A stretch of 50,319 nt of DNA from an uncultured Clostridia bacterium (GTDB lineage: Bacteria; Bacillota; Clostridia; Oscillospirales; Acutalibacteraceae): positions 1 to 50,319 of the forward strand of contig CALWVB010000059.1 in assembly GCA_944384895.1 (NCBI GenBank), read 5' to 3'. Made by a program: the position numbers and the translations under genes. Within the stretch, counting starts at the first letter, position 1, and every line of letters starts with the position of its first letter. The notes under the pieces were generated by a model that made no database searches, had not been told where the DNA came from, and worked only from the letters and a program-made list of their open reading frames with translations. Shown here piece by piece: positions 44,956-50,319 of the stretch.

Positions 44956-45291
44956 CTATTCACATTTTTCCGTCTGGTAAGTCGAATTTCGAATTGGCAG
45001 CTTATTTACTTCTGTCATAATTCTCTTCGCCGAACCATTACCGCCGAGTTTTTCATAGGGTTTGTAAAGATACTCGTAGAGATTCTCATACTCGTCCTGA
45101 GAAATCCAGCCTCGCTCAATGTAATACATTCCAAGAAATATAATACGATCATGAGCAAGCCCAATAAGCATCTGAGATTTTACATCTTTGTTGTCGTTTT
45201 TCTTTTGAATATAAGCCCAAAACCCCGAAGAAGCGATAATCGCACATACAATAGTCACCAGCATTTGGAGCCATGGTTCCATTTTTCGCAT
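44956..45291 (-). CDS. Phage lysis-region membrane protein
   Basis: This 111-aa protein has one N-terminal membrane segment (EPWLQMLVTIVCAIIASSGFWAYI) followed by a charged cytoplasmic part with GLAHDRIIFLGMYYIERGWIS and GGNGSAKRIM. This type is common next to holins in Clostridia and streptococcal siphophages, with no firm function. It lies 145 bases downstream of the holin on the same strand. GGGGGGACGATGCG upstream gives the ATG at 45291. Confidence 0.75.
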   Translation of the reverse strand: MRKMEPWLQMLVTIVCAIIASSGFWAYIQKKNDNKDVKSQMLIGLAHDRIIFLGMYYIERGWISQDEYENLYEYLYKPYEKLGGNGSAKRIMTEVNKLPIRNSTYQTEKCE

Positions 45292-45345
45292 CGTCCCCCC
45301 TTATAAAACAAATAAAGAAACTTACGGAAAACGTTCCTATAGCTT

Positions 45346-45389
45346 CTTAAAAAGAAAGAGAAGTGGGGTCCACCAAACCAGTAGACCCC
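45346..45389 (-). terminator. Terminator after the holin gene
   Basis: On the minus strand GGGGTC and GACCCC close a 13-base loop, followed by ACTTCTCTTTCTTTTT. It lies about 48 bases after the holin stop, so the 111-aa gene may need its own promoter or read-through. Confidence 0.65.
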
Positions 45390-45436
45390 TCCTCTCGCCA
45401 ACGGGATTACTCAATAATGATGAATAAACGATATTT

Positions 45437-45685
45437 CTATACTTCTTTTTGCTCTGTTTTGTTTTTCGCTTCAGCAATACTAGAAGTGGATTTGTTGTAT
45501 TTTGCCGTACTGATTCCAAGCAGAACACCGAGGAAAGTATCAACTGTGGTAATCGTTCCCACAATCTGCTCTCCGTAAGGAAGTCCCCAGATTCCAGCCA
45601 GCGCAAAATATAAAGTACCAGAAGCCGGAAGTAGATACATCGCAATCCATTTCAAGATATTATAAGTCTTATTGGCCATCTTCAT
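45437..45685 (-). CDS. Phage holin
   Basis: This 82-aa protein has two membrane segments (WIAMYLLPASGTLYFALAGIW and IVGTITTVDTFLGVLLGI) and a charged C-terminus (NKTEQKEV), matching small class II phage holins. It would form the membrane lesion for lysis. An AAGGAGGATCTG site precedes the start. No endolysin gene is next to it in this window. Confidence 0.82.
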   Translation of the reverse strand: MKMANKTYNILKWIAMYLLPASGTLYFALAGIWGLPYGEQIVGTITTVDTFLGVLLGISTAKYNKSTSSIAEAKNKTEQKEV

Positions 45686-45749
45686 TGTTCAGATCCTCCT
45701 TGAGATAAATATAAGTTGTTTAAAAAATGATTACAAGATCCAGATTAAA

Positions 45750-46571
45750 TTAACCAACAGCGAATATCGGACGAACTCCAGCAGTCAACGAAGCAGGAAG
45801 ACAGTTCGAATTACCTTCATTACTTACAGCAGCAAAAGAAGTTGAAAAAGCGATATCTCTTAACCAATAGGTGGTTTCGCTAATAATAAACTTTGGATGT
45901 ATTTTAAACAACGCAAGCTGCGATTTATCAATTGTATATCTATTAGTAACCGTGGAAGTATTTCCTGAAGACGCGAATATACTGTTTCCATACATCATAA
46001 TTTCACTCGGAATTTCGACTTTAGAATCGAGCCATGCTCCTCCCGAGGGATAGCCATTTGTCGCGGCATTCACAAGATATTCTTTGTGGATAAGTATATT
46101 ATCGGAACCAAAAGCGCTTGAAATTATGGTCTTTGCGTTCCCAAGATGGCTGGTATACATGGCGGAACCAACGTAACCGCTAGTTGTTATATCCGAATTA
46201 TTCATTTGGGCGTCGTAAAGAGCAATATCCGGCATAACAACAACGTGGTGAGTCGTAAATGCTTCATTGCCGCAATTATACCAGTAATCAATATCCACGA
46301 TTCGCCATTTAATATCATTGATTTCCCAATAATCACCAACCCAAATATCTTTAAACGAGCCGTCATAAATTGCCGCTTTCTGTCTAGCGGTCAAAGAAGC
46401 GCCCAAATTTTTCCCTCTAAAAATGTTTCGATGCATTTCCGGTCCGGTAATCGCCATTACTGCATATGGGAGATTCTCACCTTTGATTTTTTTTGTTCCG
46501 TTTAATCCATCGACCAGAAAAACGTTATCGTTTTCTATACTTGTAATTTCAGGAAATTCTGTGATTTTCAT
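45750..46571 (-). CDS. Phage tail tip/fibre protein with C-type-lectin-like C-terminus
   Basis: This 273-aa protein begins KITEFPEITSIENDNVFLVDG, a short phage-fibre attachment segment. A domain ending in ETTYWLRDIAFSTSF...GVRPIFAVG follows, the layout of the DUF6273-type lectin-like fold seen in receptor-binding and diversity-generating-retroelement target proteins. It is probably the host-recognition protein. No reverse transcriptase or template repeat is in the window. Confidence 0.65.
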   Translation of the reverse strand: MKITEFPEITSIENDNVFLVDGLNGTKKIKGENLPYAVMAITGPEMHRNIFRGKNLGASLTARQKAAIYDGSFKDIWVGDYWEINDIKWRIVDIDYWYNCGNEAFTTHHVVVMPDIALYDAQMNNSDITTSGYVGSAMYTSHLGNAKTIISSAFGSDNILIHKEYLVNAATNGYPSGGAWLDSKVEIPSEIMMYGNSIFASSGNTSTVTNRYTIDKSQLALFKIHPKFIISETTYWLRDIAFSTSFAAVSNEGNSNCLPASLTAGVRPIFAVG

Positions 46572-46583
46572 ATAAAAACTCCT

Positions 46584-47408
46584 TTATGTTATTTTGTAAA
46601 CGATCTTTCCTTCGATCGTGCTTCCATAACTATCTTCAATAGGATTGCTGTCAAAGTCATCCACCTCTTGGTAGATACGATATTCTCTCGCAAGTGTTCC
46701 AAACTGATTTTGCAATTCTAAGATTTGTTCTGCCAAATTAGCAGCTACATCTCCGTCCAAAATCGTCTGTAAATTGCTAAACCATGTATTAAACTCTAGT
46801 TGTTTTTTGGACATCCACTGTGTAAGCTGATTGTTGTTTTTAGAAGTTTCGTTCGCAAACCACTGTTCCCATTGATCTTGCCATTGAGCCACAATGTTGT
46901 CAATATTTGTGACTTGAAGGATAGCCGTGATATAAGGACAGCTGCTTGTCCCGACCATGTTCGTAATATCGGATTGATTGATCGAACTGGTTCCGGCTCT
47001 CCGATATACATAGGCCAAAGGGTGTTGATGGACATCCAATGTAGAGATCATGGCTGGTTTTTGTGGGCTACTTGAAGGGGTGCCTTTTACGATTTTTATA
47101 CTGCCGTTACGAATCTGATCGCTATGATCTATTTCGATTACAACAGCGTCATAACGATCCAGCAATACTTCTGATGCATCCGCAGTAATTCGCAAAATCG
47201 CGTCATTTAAAAGCCACGTACTGTTAAACCATGCTCGCCCAATTCCAACAGTTAGCACATTTCCAGTATCGGCTTTTACGCCGAACGCAGTTCCAATGTT
47301 CGCAAACACGCCATCATTGATAATCCCATCAAATATAGCGGACATTTGCTCGGCGTTGTATTTTCTATCCCCATTGAGAGAATTAAAAAAACCGCTAGTT
47401 ACGCTCAT
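46584..47408 (-). CDS. Phage baseplate/tail structural protein
   Basis: This 274-aa protein has a beta-rich N-terminus (GFFNSLNGDRKYNAEQMSAIFDGIINDGVF) common to tail-associated proteins of Clostridia and Lactobacillales siphophages, then a C-terminal helical part (WQDQWEQWFANETSKNNNQ). It lies 8 bases downstream of the Gp37-like gene and 12 bases upstream of the fibre gene. It probably forms part of the tail tip. Confidence 0.75.
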   Translation of the reverse strand: MSVTSGFFNSLNGDRKYNAEQMSAIFDGIINDGVFANIGTAFGVKADTGNVLTVGIGRAWFNSTWLLNDAILRITADASEVLLDRYDAVVIEIDHSDQIRNGSIKIVKGTPSSSPQKPAMISTLDVHQHPLAYVYRRAGTSSINQSDITNMVGTSSCPYITAILQVTNIDNIVAQWQDQWEQWFANETSKNNNQLTQWMSKKQLEFNTWFSNLQTILDGDVAANLAEQILELQNQFGTLAREYRIYQEVDDFDSNPIEDSYGSTIEGKIVYKIT

Positions 47409-47416
47409 TTATAGAT

Positions 47417-48490
47417 TCACGCTCCTTCCTCTGTTACTGTTTTGAAAGTGGGGTATACAGAAGTTCCTTCTTCATTTTCTGACATAACAACTTCAAAGAT
47501 TCGAGCTTTTGTTTCATGACCATATTCGTTCTCTATTTGTACGACATCCCCATTGAAAAAGTTTTCTCCGTACTTAAACATTATGGTAGTTTCGACTTGT
47601 CCTTCGAAAGATGTAACATTTGTATTTTCCGATAATTTCTCTTTTCCTCTTTGTTGTAATTGAGCAGTGTATTCGGAATCGGTCAGAACAACACCATCTC
47701 CAACGTCTGAAGAAATATCTCTTGCGTCGGTAAATAATTCTCTCCGATATAGTCCGCTACCGCTACCTACAGTCGTATATTTTCTCGCGGACCCTTCTCC
47801 TTCACCGCCGACTAACGTAATATTCTTTAGGGAAGACTTTGATTCGATGTAATTACTGTTAATAATATTTTCAAAGTTAGGAGAAAAAATCACATACGGA
47901 ACATCGGTTTGGTCATAAGATCTGTCTGTTCCAGCATAAAGGCTAAAAACAAATTGTTTTTTATCGTTTAATGTTATCTTAAAACCAATATCTCTCTCCT
48001 CACAAATTTTTTGAATTACTTCGTAAAGATTATCTCCGGTATATTGGGCTTCAATTGTCAAAGAGGTAATTGCTTCATCGGTAGAAGTTTCAAAAATAAA
48101 ATTTGAAATTTTACGATTGTTGTCTGAAGGGGAAATGATACATTCCGTAAGCAACGTTTTTATTCCATTTTGGAGATTCCCGCTTAACGTTTTCTGTCCC
48201 CATACAATTCGTCGGTCAAGTATTGATTCCAAAGATCTTCCCGTAACAGTAACGTGATTTCCTTCTTCTACATCTGAGTTGATTTTTATCTTTTCAATAA
48301 TCATTACATGTTCAGAGTCTCGGTTTTGTAGATAATAATCTTGTTTGATGTAATCGAGAAGGCCATCTCTCATAACAGTGTATAGTTCAAAATCTCCGCT
48401 TTCATAATAACGATCGGTCCAAATAATAGACTCGTAAGTGTCCACGATTGAAACGGCATCAAGATTTGTATCTAAAATAGTTAAATTCAT
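47417..48490 (-). CDS. Siphovirus ReqiPepy6 Gp37-like tail protein
   Basis: This 357-aa protein begins NLTILDTNLDAVSIVDTYES IIWTDRYYESGDFELY (a space has been added to break the run). It also has the VTGRSLESILDRRIV motif and ends with a domain on KARIFEVVMSENEEG. This matches the Gp37-like family, the baseplate hub or tail-associated protein of siphoviruses. It is close to the Dit-like gene upstream. Confidence 0.88.
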   Translation of the reverse strand: MNLTILDTNLDAVSIVDTYESIIWTDRYYESGDFELYTVMRDGLLDYIKQDYYLQNRDSEHVMIIEKIKINSDVEEGNHVTVTGRSLESILDRRIVWGQKTLSGNLQNGIKTLLTECIISPSDNNRKISNFIFETSTDEAITSLTIEAQYTGDNLYEVIQKICEERDIGFKITLNDKKQFVFSLYAGTDRSYDQTDVPYVIFSPNFENIINSNYIESKSSLKNITLVGGEGEGSARKYTTVGSGSGLYRRELFTDARDISSDVGDGVVLTDSEYTAQLQQRGKEKLSENTNVTSFEGQVETTIMFKYGENFFNGDVVQIENEYGHETKARIFEVVMSENEEGTSVYPTFKTVTEEGA

Positions 48491-48495
48491 AAATC

Positions 48496-49410
48496 TTATA
48501 CCCCCTCGTAGATAATACGGTTTTCTATTTTAAACTGAAGGTTACTTGCGCCAGAATCAGCGGTATAAGCGAAAAGGTTATCACCTTTTGCTAGCTGGAA
48601 CCAATTGGCGTTTTTTACCAGACAATTGAGAATATTCGTCGTTTTGCCTGCTCTTTGAAGTGTTATCGACTTTTTTCCTTTCACAGTACAAATTATAATG
48701 TCATCGCCTGCAATGATGCCGGAACCTGTAAATTTAGCCAATTTGTCAGTATCGATTCTCATAATTTCACGAGTCCCGGTATTATAAATGGTGATATTAC
48801 TCGCTTCTCCCACGGCATGAATGGTAATAGTTACTCCAATCTCTGAGTCGCCATCATAAGTTATTAATTTCTCTGTTTGGTTTTGTACAGCTCCAGTTTC
48901 CAATAAGCACTCAGTTAGCGATTCATTACTAAATGGAAATTCAAACAAAGGTTCGATGCCAAAAAATATTGTGGTATTATTTCCATCTGAACCAGCAGAA
49001 TAGAAAAAAGGATTCGGACAAATAATCGAAATGTCCGCACGCTCATCTTTACTGAAAATATCAGGATCGTTCGATTCAACATATCCTTCTATTTCTGCCT
49101 TACGGTTGTCGGTTTCAATAAGTAATTTAAGCTTTTTTTTAATTGGAAAGTATTTATAGGAAAGTTGTCGAGCATCTTCGATTGATTTTTTCCATAAATA
49201 TCTAAGTGTAATAACAATATTTCTTCTTGAAAGCCTTGACGAATTATATAATCCTCCATCATTTGTTGAAACCTCAGTGATATTTATGTTGGCGGTTCCA
49301 GGACCTAAGCCAGTAATAGACTCAACAACGATGCCGGTTTTCTCCGGTCTCGCTAAGTCTAATTCAATACTGTCACCAAGATAGTTTGTCACCGTGATTA
49401 ACCTAATCAT
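48496..49410 (-). CDS. Phage distal tail (Dit-like) protein
   Basis: This 304-aa protein has an N-terminal Sipho_tail-type domain (ITGLGPGTANINI, LRYLWKKSIEDARQLSYKYF) and a C-terminal beta-sandwich domain. It overlaps the tape-measure gene by four bases (ATGA-type coupling). Dit proteins join the tail tube to the baseplate. Confidence 0.88.
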   Translation of the reverse strand: MIRLITVTNYLGDSIELDLARPEKTGIVVESITGLGPGTANINITEVSTNDGGLYNSSRLSRRNIVITLRYLWKKSIEDARQLSYKYFPIKKKLKLLIETDNRKAEIEGYVESNDPDIFSKDERADISIICPNPFFYSAGSDGNNTTIFFGIEPLFEFPFSNESLTECLLETGAVQNQTEKLITYDGDSEIGVTITIHAVGEASNITIYNTGTREIMRIDTDKLAKFTGSGIIAGDDIIICTVKGKKSITLQRAGKTTNILNCLVKNANWFQLAKGDNLFAYTADSGASNLQFKIENRIIYEGV

Positions 49411-50319
49411 GTTGCTACCTTCCTTTCCATTGCCGAGAATTGATTTTTGGTCTGTCGATAAATATCAATTCTCGATAGTGCTTTTGGAGAATAGTTGTTC
49501 TGCACAAAAGAATATGAGTTTCTTACCACCCCGGTAGTTTTTCCATTTTGAATAGTATCCGACATATTATGATTCATAGACGCGTTGATTACATGCGCTT
49601 GGTTTTTACTGAGAATAGCTGACAAACTGTTTGCACCGGATCGGATGTTAGAAAGATCAAGAATTGGACGGATAGTCGGTTGTAAATCTATATCACCATT
49701 TACAAACTCTCTCACCTTGGAAACAACATTGTTTAATCCATTTTTTGCAGCTGAAGCTATTTCAGCGCCAGCTTTATAAGATTGATTGACATAATCCAAA
49801 ATTGCTTTTACGAAACCGAGGCCGAAAAATGCGCCAATCCGTCCACCAACTCTAGAAGGGGAATGAATATCAAGCTCTTTCTCTGCCGCCGATGCAGCCG
49901 CACTTGCCATTAACTTCGCTCTTGCTTCGGCAAGATAAGTGTATTGTCTGATGCCGTCCGCAAATCCCTCAACAAGATACTTACCGGCATTATAAAAATT
50001 GTCGTAACGATATATTACTTCCAGCACACAACTATTCATAACCTGAGTAAAGGAATCCTTTACTGATTGCTTATTCGAGTTTATACCCACAGTAAACAGC
50101 ATTATAACAGTCTGACCAATAGATTTGAACTCATTTGCTTTGGTTTGAATAGATTTTAAACAATTGTTGATAAAAGAGCTAATCAGGGTATTAACCGCAG
50201 AACTGACTCTTGAATCGGCGTTTGAGAAAGCATTGATGAACCCGTCTATTCCAGCATTTCCAAGCTTAGTTAGGTTCTGAGCAATTCTGGACATGCCGTT
50301 CGTATCAACATCTTTGATT
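49407..50319 (-). CDS. Phage tape-measure protein, C-terminal part (5' end outside window)
   Basis: The frame stays open to the window end, so at least 303 residues of a longer protein are present. The alanine- and asparagine-rich helices (NALISSFI-like repeats; YLVEGFADGIRQY) and the HSPSRVGGRIGAFFGLGFV motif are typical of the C-terminal part of tail tape-measure proteins. It sits at the head of the tail-gene order TMP, Dit, Gp37-like, baseplate, fibre, holin. Confidence 0.9.
   Translation of the reverse strand, partial: IKDVDTNGMSRIAQNLTKLGNAGIDGFINAFSNADSRVSSAVNTLISSFINNCLKSIQTKANEFKSIGQTVIMLFTVGINSNKQSVKDSFTQVMNSCVLEVIYRYDNFYNAGKYLVEGFADGIRQYTYLAEARAKLMASAAASAAEKELDIHSPSRVGGRIGAFFGLGFVKAILDYVNQSYKAGAEIASAAKNGLNNVVSKVREFVNGDIDLQPTIRPILDLSNIRSGANSLSAILSKNQAHVINASMNHNMSDTIQNGKTTGVVRNSYSFVQNNYSPKALSRIDIYRQTKNQFSAMERKVAT

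Noticed and set aside
44926..45306. Plus-strand 126-codon frame in the phage lysis region
   Set aside because: It is antisense to the recognised 111-aa phage protein and lacks a credible start.

Overview
The window looks like a chromosomal segment of a low-GC, Gram-positive-type member of the Bacillota, most likely a gut-type Clostridia. The signs are AT-rich DNA, strong GGAGG ribosome binding sites, frequent GTG and TTG starts, a YesM/YesN-type two-component system, ECF transporter S components, FabK as the only enoyl reductase, ClpE and type III pantothenate kinase. The species cannot be named from sequence alone.

Layout. 1-8.3 kb: the 3' part of a YesM-like sensor kinase, a YesN/AraC-type response regulator, and a YtfQ-YtfR-YtfT-YjfF-like furanose ABC importer. 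8.5-14.2 kb: araB, araA and araD for L-arabinose breakdown. A barnase-like toxin gene with two barstar-like immunity genes (one frameshifted) interrupts this block on the minus strand. 14.5-15.1 kb: a YcxB-like membrane protein and tRNA-Leu(CAG). 15.2-18.9 kb (minus): an operon of two ferredoxin-tailed aldo/keto reductases, an ECF S component, a DUF1893 protein and a MerR regulator, preceded by a textbook MerR-type promoter. 20.0-30.3 kb (plus): a complete type II fatty-acid synthesis operon, fabT-fabH-acpP-fabK-fabD-fabG-fabF then accB-fabZ-accC-accD-accA. 30.4-42.6 kb (minus): an exported DUF2599-like protein with a membrane thioredoxin, dusB, clpE-coaX-panT, a Usp-like protein, and a VanR/VanS/VanY-like group. 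43.0-44.6 kb (plus): a sodium/solute symporter. 44.6 kb to the end (minus): the tail and lysis end of a siphovirus-type prophage, cut by the window edge inside the tape-measure gene.

How the genes fit together. The two-component system, the importer and araBAD form a pentose uptake and catabolism unit; the substrate is inferred to be arabinofuranose or a related furanose. The fab/acc genes make acyl-ACP from acetyl-CoA under a FabT-like repressor. The clpE-coaX-panT group joins pantothenate uptake and phosphorylation to a stress unfoldase.

The most striking unexplained signal is a family of six intergenic elements (108-177 bp) at about 0.97, 11.5, 19.6, 25.9, 33.6 and 38.4 kb. Each has GC-rich terminal inverted repeats (GGGGCGCCYGCG type), two internal side hairpins and a central inverted repeat, so it can fold into a four-armed, cloverleaf-like structure. 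Arm sequences differ between copies while pairing is kept. No transposase or other protein in the window explains them, and none lies in the prophage.
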